From Streptomyces pilosus (GTDB lineage Bacteria > Actinomycetota > Actinomycetes > Streptomycetales > Streptomycetaceae), in NCBI RefSeq assembly GCF_014649835.1, contig NZ_BMTU01000005.1:519654-583653 (forward strand): a stretch of 64,000 bases of DNA, written 5' to 3'. Both the position numbers and the translations under genes were made by a program. This document shows, piece by piece, positions 1 to 8,808 of the stretch. Below the pieces are notes generated by a model, which had not been told where the DNA came from, made no database searches, and saw nothing but the letters and a program-made list of their open reading frames with translations. How positions within the stretch are numbered: position 1 is the stretch's first letter; every line of letters starts with the position of its first letter.

Positions 1-153
1 GACGAGTTCCGAGACGAGCAGGATCAGCGTCTCGGCCAGTGGTTCGTCGGCCCCTATCCCGGACCCGGCCAGCCGTGAACGGGCCCACCGACGGGCACGC
101 CCCACCTCAGCGGGGTCGGGCCGGATCTCCAACTGCACTTGAAGCACCTGCAC
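1..153 (-). CDS. RsbW-type anti-sigma / ATP-binding protein, N-terminal part
   Basis: Only the first 51 codons are inside the window; the gene runs off the left edge. The translation ends in LILLVSELV, the helix that precedes the ATP-binding Asn of HATPase_c_2 serine kinases of the RsbW/SpoIIAB group, where TNAVVH or similar would follow. Such proteins bind and phosphorylate STAS antagonists or hold sigma factors, and Streptomyces encodes dozens. A TGA lies two codons upstream in frame, so the start must be GTG at 153 or GTG at 147. The STAS protein at 1302-1676 is a conceivable partner but this is only proximity. Confidence 0.7.
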   Translation of the reverse strand, partial: MQVLQVQLEIRPDPAEVGRARRWARSRLAGSGIGADEPLAETLILLVSELV

Positions 154-622
154 CGCTCACACCATCCGAACCGGCGGACACTTGGACTCGCGCCTCACGA
201 GGGCCACGATCGTAGCCATTTTCTGCATGGCCAGAACAACGGCCGGGACAGGGGTCACGGAACGTGAGTCCCTTGTGGGACAGCATGGTTGACGTACAGT
301 CACGTCAACAAGCGCTTCAGGCATATTCCCGCGCGAAGGAGTACACGTACGGCATACTGTGCGACGCCCGTCACGGGGAGTCGAACAGGGGGCGGCGACG
401 GGGCCGGTGGCACGGCGAGTCACCGCAGGCACCAGCCCGGACGGAGTCGCCTCGGGGGCGACTCCGCCGCGGTGCGCGCTCGGAACGACTCGCATCCCAC
501 ACAAGGTACCGGAGGGGACGTCCGACTCCGGAACGTGACGAGTCACGCGGAGGGTGCGAGCCGGACTCCACGCTCGGTGATCACGAAAATGCCACGATCC
601 GTGACATCGGCGCGGGGGTGCC
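154..622. other. Intergenic region, no convincing gene
   Basis: This 469-base stretch separates two minus-strand genes. Open frames in it lack ribosome binding sites and show no recognisable protein. It carries two inverted repeats: GTTGACGT-N6-ACGTCAAC at 288-309 and CGTGAC-GA-GTCACG at 534-547. It should contain the promoter of the RsbW-type gene; a TTGACG on the minus strand lies inside the first repeat but no good -10 follows it. Confidence 0.6.
288..309. promoter_or_regulatory. Perfect inverted repeat, operator candidate
   Basis: Eight-base arms GTTGACGT and ACGTCAAC are separated by six bases and match perfectly. The repeat lies about 135 bases upstream of the GTG start of the RsbW-type gene and includes TTGACG on both strands, so a protein bound here could occlude a -35 element. 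The regulator is unknown. Confidence 0.35.
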
Positions 623-1135
623 TCACTCGGGAACGGTGAAGTGGCGGGCGAAGGCCCGGACGATCTCCTCCTCGCCGATCCTGCCGTCGCCGTCGGTGTC
701 GAGGGCGGCGGCGGCCGTACGGGCGACGTCCTCGGCCACGCCGAGGACCTTGAGCACCCGCGCGGTGTTCTCGACACCGGCCGCGCCGTCGTCGTCGGTG
801 TCGGCGACGGCGAGCGCCGCGTGCAGGAAGGGGCGGGCGATCTCGGCGAAGCGCTCCGGGTTGTCCCGCAGCCGCTTGACCGCGCCGTGCACGAACTCCT
901 CGCGCGTGATGCGCTGGTCGCCGTCCCGGTCCGCGATGCCCGCCATGCCCTGCCAGAACGCCTCGGCGCCGATGTACAGCGCCTGGCCCCGGTCGGAGCG
1001 GGCGGCGGTGCCGAACTCGGCGAGCAGCGCCTTGGCCGCTCCGCTGAAGTCCTCGCGGTCGATGTAGCCGTTGCCGTCCTGGTCGAAGGTGGCGAACCGG
1101 GCCGCGATCCTGCGCTCGTACTCGCTGGTGACCAT
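623..1135 (-). CDS. EF-hand calcium-binding protein (calerythrin-like)
   Basis: A 170-residue soluble protein with four EF-hand positions, the layout of calerythrin and sarcoplasmic calcium-binding proteins. Loops begin at D18 (DQDGNGYIDRED), D69 (DRDGDQRITREE) and D146 (DTDGDGRIGEEE), all with the expected Asp/Asn and Gly ligands; the third, at D112, keeps three acids but has Asn at position 12 and is probably a weak site. There is no signal peptide or membrane segment, so it should act in the cytoplasm as a calcium buffer or sensor. The ATG at 1135 is preceded by GAAAGAG. Family assignment is firm; the cellular role is not shown by context. Confidence 0.9.
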   Translation of the reverse strand: MVTSEYERRIAARFATFDQDGNGYIDREDFSGAAKALLAEFGTAARSDRGQALYIGAEAFWQGMAGIADRDGDQRITREEFVHGAVKRLRDNPERFAEIARPFLHAALAVADTDDDGAAGVENTARVLKVLGVAEDVARTAAAALDTDGDGRIGEEEIVRAFARHFTVPE

Positions 1136-1301
1136 GTCTCTTTCAGGCCGCCTTAGGTCAGTGGGTCGTCTCGCAGGGAGCGTACGTGGTCAGCGGGCGT
1201 CCGGGAGCAGGAAAGCGTCGCCCGGACCAAGACCGGGGGAATAACGGAACAACGGCGTGACACGTGTGAGCGGTTCCACGACGGACGTCCGGGGCGGCGG
1301 T

Positions 1302-1676
1302 TCACGCCGACAGCGGACGGGCGTCCTCGTCGACCGCGGAGGGGACGTCCGGATGGATCTCGAAGAGCCGGCGGACCCCGAGGGCGCCGAGCACCTTGTT
1401 CACGTGGCTGCCCTCGGCCGCCCCCCGCGCGGGGAGGATCAGCCGCAGGCTGCCCCCGCAGGAGCGCAGCAGCCGGCGGGAGGCGATGAGCACGCCCACC
1501 CCGCTGGAGTCGCAGAACCACACCTCGGAGAGGTCCAGGACGAGACGGTGCCGGCCCTCGGCCACCACGTCGTGCACCCGCTGGCGCAGCACCGGGGACG
1601 TCACCAGGTCCAGTTCGCCCGACACGTGGAGCACGGCCCACGCGTCCTGCTCCTGATCGGTCACTGTGAAGGTCAC
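1302..1676 (-). CDS. STAS-domain anti-sigma factor antagonist
   Basis: About 125 residues forming one STAS domain of the SpoIIAA/RsbV type. The segment FCDSSGVGVL (about residues 54-63) contains the phosphorylatable Ser of antagonists, normally the target of an RsbW-like kinase. Dephosphorylated antagonists bind the kinase and free its sigma factor. Three GTG codons lie in a row at 1682, 1679 and 1676; GAGGGG at 1684-1689 gives the best spacing to 1676. It is divergent from the sigma-like gene at 2042, sharing a 365-base promoter region with helically phased repeats, so the two may be co-regulated. Confidence 0.85.
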   Translation of the reverse strand: MTFTVTDQEQDAWAVLHVSGELDLVTSPVLRQRVHDVVAEGRHRLVLDLSEVWFCDSSGVGVLIASRRLLRSCGGSLRLILPARGAAEGSHVNKVLGALGVRRLFEIHPDVPSAVDEDARPLSA

Positions 1677-2041
1677 CACCACGCCCCTCGCTCGCCGAAA
1701 CGGAAGCAATGCCTACGCTTCCCTGCAGCGCGGCTGCCCACCGGCCGTTCCCGGAAACGCCGTCCAGAAAACCGTTACCGATCGGAAAGGGCTTGTTCTG
1801 GTCGCATTCGATCCGATTCGATCGGTTCCGATCGAGGCGGTGTGGGGTAGGCGTGAGCCGGACAACGTCCGACGTGCGAGGGCGGCCCCTTACCACCTGC
1901 GGCTCCGTCGGGGGCGCACATTGCCACAAAGGGGCGTGCGCCCTCGTTCGTGCCGACTACATTCAACAAGTCACCGGCCATACGCCGGCCCCGGGCACCG
2001 ACCGGCCCGGGGCGCCGGGAGAACAGGGGGTGAGGGGCCGC
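1677..2041. other. Divergent promoter region with phased 10-bp repeats
   Basis: No gene is supported here. Three near-identical decamers lie head to tail at 1806-1815 (ATTCGATCCG), 1816-1825 (ATTCGATCGG) and 1826-1835 (TTCCGATCGA), one per helical turn. A second element, GGGCGCAC at 1912-1919 with GTGCGCCC at 1936-1943, is an 8-bp inverted repeat with a 16-base spacer. Both lie between the STAS gene and the sigma-like gene. Confidence 0.5.
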
Positions 2042-2623
2042 ATGCCGCAACGGGACGCACCGCCCCGCTGGGACCGCAGGATGCAGCAGCGGCTCGCGCG
2101 CGGGGAGGCGGCCGCCCTCGGGGAGCTCTACGACCGGTTCGCCTCCCTCGTCCACGGCCTCGCCCACCGCGTCGTCGGCGAGGAGCACGCGGCCGACGCC
2201 ATCACCCGCGACGTCTTCGCCCACCTCTGGCAGCACCCGGACGCCTACGACCCCGGTGAGGGCCCCCTGCGCAGCTGGCTCGCCGCGCTGACCAACCGGC
2301 TGGCCGTGCAGCGGCTGCGCACCACCGAGACCGCGGCCCTCGCCCGCGGCGGCCACGGCACCACCGAGGACCTGGAGCGCAAGCTGCGGCACGCCTCGGT
2401 GGCCGCCCGCGCCGACTACATCGTCCAGTCCATGCCGGCGCCGCTGCGGGCCGCCCTGGAACTGGCGTACTTCCAGCGCCGCGACTACCACCAGACCGCC
2501 ACCGACCTGGGCGTCACCGACGACGAGGCCCGCCGCCGGCTCCGCCTGGGCCTCCAGCTGCTCGCCACCGCCCACGACGCCGAGACCCCCGGCGCCCCGC
2601 CCGGGATCGGGGGTGCCGCGTGA
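2042..2623 (+). CDS. ECF-like RNA polymerase sigma factor
   Basis: A 193-residue protein with sigma-70 region 2 at about residues 15-85 (ALGELYDRF, then VFAHLWQHPDAYDP and LAALTNRLAVQRLR) and a region-4-like helix-turn-helix at about 125-180 (LRAALELAYFQRRDYHQTA, LGVTDDEARRRLRLGL). It would direct RNA polymerase to a small promoter set. The ATG at 2042 follows GAGGGG closely; an in-frame GTG at 2030 is an alternative. Its stop overlaps the next start by GTGA at 2620, coupling it to a protein with a zinc-finger anti-sigma-like N-terminus, the usual sigma/anti-sigma arrangement. The region-2 -10 recognition segment is somewhat divergent from classic ECF factors. Confidence 0.8.
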   Translation: MPQRDAPPRWDRRMQQRLARGEAAALGELYDRFASLVHGLAHRVVGEEHAADAITRDVFAHLWQHPDAYDPGEGPLRSWLAALTNRLAVQRLRTTETAALARGGHGTTEDLERKLRHASVAARADYIVQSMPAPLRAALELAYFQRRDYHQTATDLGVTDDEARRRLRLGLQLLATAHDAETPGAPPGIGGAA

Positions 2624-3786
2624 GCCGGCGGCCCGCCACGGTCCCGCCCGGCACGGACGGGCCGGACGGTATGCCCCTCGTCCCGGAGCACGGCGTGCTG
2701 AAGTCCCTGCTGGGCGCCTGGGCCCTGGCCGCCTGCGCGCCGGCCGAGGCGGAGGCCGTCGAGGAGCACCTCGGGGACTGCGGGCCCTGCGCGGACGAGG
2801 CGCTGCGGCTGCGGGAGGCGGTCGGCCTCCTGCACCGGCCCGAGAGCCTCGACCTGGACCCGGGGCTGCGCACCCGCGTGCTGGAGTCCTGCCTGGAACG
2901 GCGCCCGCCGCGGGTCCCCGTACCGGAGTGGGCCGCCGCCTACGACGCCGAGACGGCGCGGCTGGACGCCCTGCTCCAGGACTTCGGTGTCTCCGAGTGG
3001 CACGCGCCGGTACGGCTGCGCTGGTACGAGGCCGACGAGGCGAGCAGCCGCCGCACCACCGTCGCCGGGGTGATCGCGCACCTGCTGACGGTCGACGGGC
3101 TGGTCGCGGTCGCCCTCGGCCTGGACGACCCGCTCGGCACCGTCGCGGCCGCCCGGCCCACCCCCGCGGAGCGCACCGAGGCGTACTGGCGGGCCGCCCG
3201 CTTCCCGCCGACCCGCTCCGTGCGCGGACCCTGGCGCGAGCAGAGCCACGCCCTCGTGCGGACCGTGTCCTTCACCGGCGGCGGCACCGGGCGGACGACG
3301 GTCCCCTACGGCGACTTCGAACTGCCGCTGTCCGACGCGATGCTGGACCGCGCCTTCGAGTGCTGGGTGCACGCCGAGGACATCGCCGAGGCGGTCGACT
3401 ACCCCTACGAACCACCCTCGGGACGGCATCTGCACCGCCTGGTCGACCTGGCCGCGCGGATGCTCCCGGCCGTCCTGGAGCACCGCAGGCTGCACGGGCT
3501 GGCCTCGCCCGTCGAGCGCCGGCTGGTCGCCGCCGGGGAGCCGGGGCGCAGCCTGCGGCTGGAGATCGAGGGGTCGGGCGGCGGGGAGTGGCTGATCCCG
3601 CTGGACTCCCCCGCGGCGAAGGGCTCCGCCGAGCACGAGGTGGCGCATGTCGCGCTGGACGGCGCGGAGTTCTGCCGCCTGGCCGCCGGCCACCTCCCCC
3701 CGCGGGAGGCTGCCGCCGGGCAGGAGGGGGACCGCACGGCGATCCGCGACGTCCTCTTCGCCGCGGCGAGCATGAGCAGGATGTAG
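2620..3786 (+). CDS. Zinc-finger anti-sigma / mycothiol-dependent maleylpyruvate isomerase-like fusion
   Basis: A 388-residue protein. The N-terminus (about 20-75) resembles the zf-HC2 anti-sigma domain, with the HLGDCGPC segment providing the H-x3-C-x2-C zinc motif. A second domain (about 105-250) is a DinB-like MDMPI_N bundle, including VAGVIAHLLTVDGLVAVALG and FECWVHAEDIAEAV, and the C-terminus resembles the MDMPI C-terminal domain. This combination is recurrent in actinomycetes and suggests thiol or redox sensing by an anti-sigma factor, though that role is inferred. Start is GTG overlapping the sigma-like gene stop; it presumably binds the product of that gene. Confidence 0.8.
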   Translation: MSRRPATVPPGTDGPDGMPLVPEHGVLKSLLGAWALAACAPAEAEAVEEHLGDCGPCADEALRLREAVGLLHRPESLDLDPGLRTRVLESCLERRPPRVPVPEWAAAYDAETARLDALLQDFGVSEWHAPVRLRWYEADEASSRRTTVAGVIAHLLTVDGLVAVALGLDDPLGTVAAARPTPAERTEAYWRAARFPPTRSVRGPWREQSHALVRTVSFTGGGTGRTTVPYGDFELPLSDAMLDRAFECWVHAEDIAEAVDYPYEPPSGRHLHRLVDLAARMLPAVLEHRRLHGLASPVERRLVAAGEPGRSLRLEIEGSGGGEWLIPLDSPAAKGSAEHEVAHVALDGAEFCRLAAGHLPPREAAAGQEGDRTAIRDVLFAAASMSRM

Positions 3787-3828
3787 CGCGGGCTCGGGCT
3801 CGGGCGGCCGGAGGGGCTGACCGAACAA

Positions 3829-4710
3829 CTAGGCGAAGACCACGGTCCTGCGGCCGTTCAGCAGGATCCTCCGCTCCGCGTGCCACTTCACCGCCCGCGC
3901 CAGCGCCTGGCACTCCACGTCACGGCCGATCGCGACGAGCCCCTCGGGGGTGACGTCGTGCCCCACCCGCTCGACCTCCTGCTCGATGATCGGCCCCTCG
4001 TCGAGGTCGGCGGTGACGTAGTGCGCGGTGGCGCCGATCAGCTTCACGCCCCGCAGGTGCGCCTGGTGGTACGGCTTCGCGCCCTTGAAGCTCGGCAGGA
4101 AGGAGTGGTGGATGTTGATGATCCGCCCGGAGAGCTGCTTGCACAGGTCGTCGGAGAGGACCTGCATGTAGCGGGCGAGGACGACGAGTTCGACCTCCTC
4201 CTCGCGCACGATCTCCAGCAGCCTGGCCTCCGCCTCCGGCTTGCCGTCCTTCGGCACGGGGATGTGGTGGAAGGGGATGCCGTACGAGGACACCAGCTCG
4301 GCGAAGTCGGTGTGGTTGGACACCACGCCGGCGATCTCCACCGGCAGCGCGCCCGTCCGCGCGCGGAACAGCAGGTCGTTCAGGCAGTGCCCGAACCTGC
4401 TGACCATGAGCAGGATGCGCATCTTCTCGTCGGCCCGGTTGATCTGCCAGTCCATGCGGAAGGAGTCTCCGATCGCCGCGAAGCTCGCCCGCAGCTTCTC
4501 CACGGTCACCGGGGCCTCCGCGGAGAAGTGGACCCGCATGAAGAACAGTCCCGTGTCGTGGTCGCCGAACTGCTGGCTGTCCTCGATGTTGCAGCCGGTC
4601 ATGAACAGGTAGCTGGACACCGCGTGCACGATGCCCTGCTTGTCGGGACAGAACAGGGTGAGGACGTACTGGTCGGCCGGGGCCGCGGCTCGGGTGGACT
4701 GCTCGCTCAT
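3829..4710 (-). CDS. purU: Formyltetrahydrofolate deformylase
   Basis: A 293-residue PurU, which hydrolyses 10-formyltetrahydrofolate to formate and tetrahydrofolate, balancing one-carbon pools and feeding formate to purine synthesis. Residues 15-95 form an ACT domain (YVLTLFCPDKQGIVHAVS) and 100-285 the formyltransferase fold. The catalytic Asn-His-Asp set is visible in NIHHSFLPSFKGAKPYHQA and TADLDEGPII. Length is close to the 280 residues of the E. coli enzyme. The ATG at 4710 has only a poor Shine-Dalgarno sequence. It is transcribed with or just after the SCO4402-family gene at 4758-5204. Confidence 0.95.
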   Translation of the reverse strand: MSEQSTRAAAPADQYVLTLFCPDKQGIVHAVSSYLFMTGCNIEDSQQFGDHDTGLFFMRVHFSAEAPVTVEKLRASFAAIGDSFRMDWQINRADEKMRILLMVSRFGHCLNDLLFRARTGALPVEIAGVVSNHTDFAELVSSYGIPFHHIPVPKDGKPEAEARLLEIVREEEVELVVLARYMQVLSDDLCKQLSGRIINIHHSFLPSFKGAKPYHQAHLRGVKLIGATAHYVTADLDEGPIIEQEVERVGHDVTPEGLVAIGRDVECQALARAVKWHAERRILLNGRRTVVFA

Positions 4711-4757
4711 GCAGAAAAGGGTCCCACACGAGGCGTCACGGCCGGGGGGTCGTTCCG

Positions 4758-5204
4758 CTACGCGGACCGCGTCACGATCCGCAGCACGTCGAGGCTGCTC
4801 GGCGGGGTGTCCGGGTCCTCGCCGTCGCTGGTCGCCATCCGGACGTGCGCGTCCCGCGCGGCACGCACCGCCTCCGGCCACCCCTCGTGCTCGAGGTAGG
4901 CGGTCACCGGCGCGTCCGGCCCGACCTGGTGCATGATCCGCAGCACGCGCAGCACCGCGGTGTCGACGAGCGCCGCCTCCTGGGAGTCGCGGAAGATCGT
5001 GCCGACGTACTTCTCCGCCGACCAGTTGTCCAGCCAGGTGTCCTCGACCAGCCGGTACACGGCGTCGGTGACGTCCCCGTAGCCGGGCACGCCGGCCAGC
5101 CAGACGTCCCGCTGGAAGCCGGGGTCGGAGAGCATGTGCAGCGCGGAGCGCACATTGCTGCGCCAGCGCCACCACGGCATGTCGTTGAGTGGCATGCCGC
5201 CCAT
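4758..5204 (-). CDS. SCO4402-family conserved protein
   Basis: A 148-residue soluble protein with no signal peptide or membrane helix. The N-terminal string MPLNDMPWWRWRSNVR and the FRDSQEAALVDTAVLRVLR helix match the actinomycete family named after S. coelicolor SCO4402, whose function is unknown. It lies 47 bases upstream of purU on the same strand, as in other streptomycetes (from memory). Start is uncertain: ATG at 5204, 5195 or 5180 are all in frame and none has a strong ribosome binding site; the longest conserved form is given. Confidence 0.75.
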   Translation of the reverse strand: MGGMPLNDMPWWRWRSNVRSALHMLSDPGFQRDVWLAGVPGYGDVTDAVYRLVEDTWLDNWSAEKYVGTIFRDSQEAALVDTAVLRVLRIMHQVGPDAPVTAYLEHEGWPEAVRAARDAHVRMATSDGEDPDTPPSSLDVLRIVTRSA

Positions 5205-5376
5205 GGTGGAGGAGCGACGGCCGCGACGGGAAGAGTTCTCCGAACCTTGCACGGTCGTCGATCGTACGTTTCCGCCCGCCGCGGGTCGCACGGGACCCCG
5301 CAATTCACCCCGCCGTCACCGTCCGTTGACCGAGGGTCACTCCGGGGTTGGCCGTGTGGGGGAATCGTGCGGGGAC

Positions 5377-6684
5377 ATGACCGGCAGGCGACAGAACCGC
5401 AGCACCTTCCTCCCCCGCCTCCTCACCCGGCGCGTCAGAGCCGCCGCCCTGACCACGGGCGCGCTGGCGGCGTGTGCGCCGATCGCCGCCGGGTGCGGTG
5501 TCGTCCCCGGTGCCACGGGGGGCTCCGGGGACGACACCATCACGGTGATGACCTGGGCGCCGCAGGACACCGACGCCACCAACAAGCCCGGGATGCCCGC
5601 CTTCGCGGAGGCCTGGGCCCGCTGGATCAACTCCGAGGGCGGCCTCGACGGCCGCCGGGTCGAGGTGCTGACCTGCAACGAGCGCAACGACTCGGTGAGC
5701 GCCGCACGGTGCGCCCGGCGTGCCGTGGAGGAGGAGGTCGTCGCGGTCGTCGGCTCCTACAGCCAGTACGCCGAGGGCTTCCTGCCCACCCTGGAGGCCG
5801 CCGGCATCCCTTACATCGGCGGCTACGGCATCACCACCGCCGAGTTCACCAGTCCCCTGTCCTACCCGGTCAACGGCGGCCAGCCGGCGCTGCTGGCGGG
5901 CCTCGGCCGCACCCTCGCCGACACCTGCGGCCCGGTCACCCTGATCCGGCCCGACACCCTCGCGGGCGACCAGCTGCCCCCGCTGCTCGACTCGGGCCTG
6001 AAGGCGGGCGGGCACGCGCTCGCCGGCGACCAGCGGGCCGTGGAGGCGGACACCTCGTACGAGAGCCAGACCAGGCGGGCCCTGGAGCGCGCGACCACCG
6101 ATCCCGCCCGACCCGGCTGTGTGGTGCCCGCGCTCGGTGACCGCACGGGCACCTTCATGGACTCCTTCCGGCGGGCCCGCGCGGACTACCCCGAGGTGCG
6201 CACCGCGACCGTGCTGGGCAGCGTCGACCAGTCCGCCGTGGACGCGTCCGGCGGGCCGTCGAGTCCCTACGAGGGGTCGTACGTGACCGGCTGGTACCCG
6301 GCGGCGGGCGACCCGCGCTGGGACGCCATGAAGCAGGTGATCGAGAAGGAGGCGTTCGGTGACAACCGGGTCGACGCGGCGGACGCCGGGGTGCAGACCA
6401 CCTGGATCGCCTACACCGTGTTCCGGCAGGTCGTGGAGTCGCTCGGGGACGGCGAGGTGAACTCCGACACGGTGAGCGGCGCGCTGGACGGCGGGCTGAA
6501 GGTCACCACCGGCGACCTCACCCCCACCCTGGAGTGGAAGTTCCAGGACGAGCTGGCCGCCGTCGGCTATCCCCGCCTGGTCAACGCGAACGTGACCCTC
6601 CAGGTGGTCGAGAAGGGCCGGCTGGTGGCCGCCCGCAAGGGCTTCACGGACGTGACGGACACCCTGCGGGGCGCGGATCTGTAG
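5377..6684 (+). CDS. Solute-binding lipoprotein, periplasmic-binding type 1 (amino-acid-like)
   Basis: A 435-residue secreted lipoprotein. A basic start (RRQNR, RLLTRRVR), a hydrophobic stretch and the lipobox IAAGC give lipidation at C40. The rest has the Peripla_BP_6 layout of branched-chain amino acid and amide receptors: WINSEGGLDGRRVEVLTCNERND, VAVVGSYSQYAEGFLPTLEAAGIPYIGGYG and YVTGWYPAAGDPRWDAM. No permease or ATPase genes are adjacent, so it is an orphan receptor or works with a transporter elsewhere. The ATG at 5377 is preceded by GGGGAC at short spacing. Ligand is unknown. Confidence 0.85.
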   Translation: MTGRRQNRSTFLPRLLTRRVRAAALTTGALAACAPIAAGCGVVPGATGGSGDDTITVMTWAPQDTDATNKPGMPAFAEAWARWINSEGGLDGRRVEVLTCNERNDSVSAARCARRAVEEEVVAVVGSYSQYAEGFLPTLEAAGIPYIGGYGITTAEFTSPLSYPVNGGQPALLAGLGRTLADTCGPVTLIRPDTLAGDQLPPLLDSGLKAGGHALAGDQRAVEADTSYESQTRRALERATTDPARPGCVVPALGDRTGTFMDSFRRARADYPEVRTATVLGSVDQSAVDASGGPSSPYEGSYVTGWYPAAGDPRWDAMKQVIEKEAFGDNRVDAADAGVQTTWIAYTVFRQVVESLGDGEVNSDTVSGALDGGLKVTTGDLTPTLEWKFQDELAAVGYPRLVNANVTLQVVEKGRLVAARKGFTDVTDTLRGADL

Positions 6685-6738
6685 CGGGTCCGCCGGCCAC
6701 CGGTGAACGGCGGCCGGCCGGTCCCGGGCGGGCCGGGC

Positions 6739-8631
6739 TCAGAGCTGGGTGGGCTGGCGCTGGGTCAGCCCGTACTGCTGGGCGATCTTGTTCCACAGCG
6801 TGGCCGCCCTGCCCTTCTCGGCGGTCGCGGTACCGCTGTCCCGGTTCCCGGCCTGGGTCTCCCTGGTCGTGCGGGCCTGGCCCTTCCGGCAGCCCTTCTT
6901 GCCGGCCGCCTGGTCGGCCCACGCCGCGTAGTGGTTGTCGGCGGAGGCCGACGCCTGCCACGCCTTGGTGAGCGCGGCGCTCAGGGCCTCGTGGTCGGGC
7001 AGCTTGTCCACCGACAGCGCGGAGAGGTCGGTGACCAGCTTGCTGCGCTCCCCGGCCGCCTGCCGGAGGTCCTTGGCCGCCTGCTCCAGGTTGCGGCAGG
7101 ACTTCACGTCCGCGACCGCGTTGATCACGGCGGTCCGGCTGTCGCCGCTGTGCGCCAGCAGCTTGTCCAGCTCGACGGCCTGCTCGCGGACGGGGTCCAC
7201 GGTGGGCGAGGGCGACGCCTCGGCCTCCTGGCTCGCGGGCGCGGTGGCGGACACCGTCTCCTTGGCGCCGCCGTCTTCGTCGCCCCCGCTGCCGAGCAGG
7301 GCGCCCGCGCCGATGCCGAGGACGGCGATGCCGACGCCGACCGCCGCGATGACCGGCACGCGGGTGCCGCTGCGGCCCCCGCCGCGTCCGCCGCCCCCGC
7401 CGCGTCCGGCGCCTCCACCGCGTCCGCCGGAGCGGCCGGACGGGTGCGGGGTGTGCGCGGCCGGGGCGGGGCCGCCGTACTCGACGCGCGGGAGCTGCTG
7501 GGTGGAGCCGGCCGGGCCGCCGTCGTCGCTGCGGAACAGGTTGTCGAACTCGGCGGGCGGCTGCCGGCCGGCGTCACCGGGCGGCGGACCGGCCGGTGCG
7601 CCGTAGGACGCGCCGGGCGGCTGGTCGGTGACGGGGGCGATGAACTGGGTGGCCTCGGCGTCGGGATGGCCGGCGGACGGCAGCGGACCGGCGCCGGGCG
7701 CGTGCTGCTGCGGGCGACCCAGGTACCGGGTGTCCTCGGAGTGGTGCGCGGCGGGCATCTCGGGCGGCAGCGCGCCCGGGCCCACCGGGGGTATGTACTG
7801 CGTCGCGCCCTCGTCGGCGCCGGCGGCGGGCACCGGCGGCAGGAACTGGGTGGCCCCTTCCGACCCGTCGGGTGCGGCGGGCGGCAGGGGCGCGCCGCCG
7901 GCCCGGGGGGCGCCGTAGCCCTGGTGGGGGGCCTGGTGCGCGGGGGTTCCGTAGGCCGAGCCGTACGGGTCGGAGGCGCCGGCGTCCGGGCCCTGGTGGC
8001 CGCCGTACCCGGCGCCCGGCTGTGCGTGGGGTGCGGGCGCGGCGCCGTACGCCTGGGAGGCGCCGTGAGCGCCGTGAGCGCCGTGAGCGCCGGGGTGAGC
8101 ATCGTGCGGAGCGCCGTAGGGGTCGCCGCCGCCGTGGGGGGCGCCGTAGGGGTCGCCGCCGCCGTGCGGCGCGCCCGGGTGGCCGCCGTACCCGGCGTCC
8201 GGCTGCGGCAGGGGCGCGGCACCGGGGTGCCCGCCGTAGCCGGCGTCGGCGCCGTGGGACGCGGGACGGGCACCCTCGGGCGGCAGCGGGCCGGGGCCCT
8301 GGCCGCCCGGGGACGCGGCCGGGGCGTTCCAGGAGGACTGTTCCGGAGTGCCGCCCCACGAACCGTCGGGCGGGGCCTGCCAGTTCTGGCCGGACGACGG
8401 GCCGGGCTCCTGCGGGCCGGGACCCCACGGTGTGCCCCAGGTCTGGCCGCCGGGCGGGGCCGAGGCGGGGAACCCGCCCGCGGGGGGCCGGCCGTCGGCA
8501 CCGGAGCCGCCCGGGGCGACCGGTCCGGCCGCCGCGCCCGGCAGCAGGGGCTCACCACCGTCGGAGGGCAGCACGATGCCTTCGCGCGCGGGGCGCGCCG
8601 AGGGCTCCTCGCCCTGTCCACTCTGCGTCAC
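6739..8631 (-). CDS. Gly/Pro-rich single-pass membrane protein
   Basis: A 630-residue protein with about 420 residues of low-complexity Gly-Ala-Pro-Tyr-His sequence, including repeats of the GGGDPYGAPH and GAH types and EATQFI/GATQYI/GATQFL motifs, then a Gly-Arg-rich basic patch, one transmembrane helix at about 425-447 (VPVIAAVGVGIAVLGIGAGALLG) and an extracellular helical domain of about 180 residues with two Cys at about 512 and 581. The topology, with a disordered cytoplasmic part, is common among Streptomyces proteins of unknown function. GTG at 8631 follows AGGAG at ideal spacing and excludes an upstream TTG. The gene lies downstream of the NsdA-like regulator on the same strand. Confidence 0.8.
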   Translation of the reverse strand: MTQSGQGEEPSARPAREGIVLPSDGGEPLLPGAAAGPVAPGGSGADGRPPAGGFPASAPPGGQTWGTPWGPGPQEPGPSSGQNWQAPPDGSWGGTPEQSSWNAPAASPGGQGPGPLPPEGARPASHGADAGYGGHPGAAPLPQPDAGYGGHPGAPHGGGDPYGAPHGGGDPYGAPHDAHPGAHGAHGAHGASQAYGAAPAPHAQPGAGYGGHQGPDAGASDPYGSAYGTPAHQAPHQGYGAPRAGGAPLPPAAPDGSEGATQFLPPVPAAGADEGATQYIPPVGPGALPPEMPAAHHSEDTRYLGRPQQHAPGAGPLPSAGHPDAEATQFIAPVTDQPPGASYGAPAGPPPGDAGRQPPAEFDNLFRSDDGGPAGSTQQLPRVEYGGPAPAAHTPHPSGRSGGRGGGAGRGGGGGRGGGRSGTRVPVIAAVGVGIAVLGIGAGALLGSGGDEDGGAKETVSATAPASQEAEASPSPTVDPVREQAVELDKLLAHSGDSRTAVINAVADVKSCRNLEQAAKDLRQAAGERSKLVTDLSALSVDKLPDHEALSAALTKAWQASASADNHYAAWADQAAGKKGCRKGQARTTRETQAGNRDSGTATAEKGRAATLWNKIAQQYGLTQRQPTQL

Positions 8632-8808
8632 CGGGACTCCTACCAATGGGGGACCTTGTGAATCGTCGGCTCACGCTACCGGGTCCCCGGAGCACGGTGC
8701 CACGCAGCACAGAACCTGACCTCCTGCCCTGTGAGCGCGGTAACAAAACCACGTCACCGCTCGCTGATCATGTCCCCTCTCCCCCGTCTCCCTGTCGCCC
8801 AACTGCCC

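Noticed and set aside
264..1067. Plus-strand frames through 264-1067 and 289-639
   Set aside because: No ribosome binding site, Arg-rich translation, and antisense to the EF-hand gene in their second half.
8049..8170. Tandem repeats in the Gly/Pro-rich protein as a possible minisatellite or CRISPR-like array
   Set aside because: The repeats are in frame, lack unique spacers and encode GAH and GGGDPYGAPH units of the protein tail.
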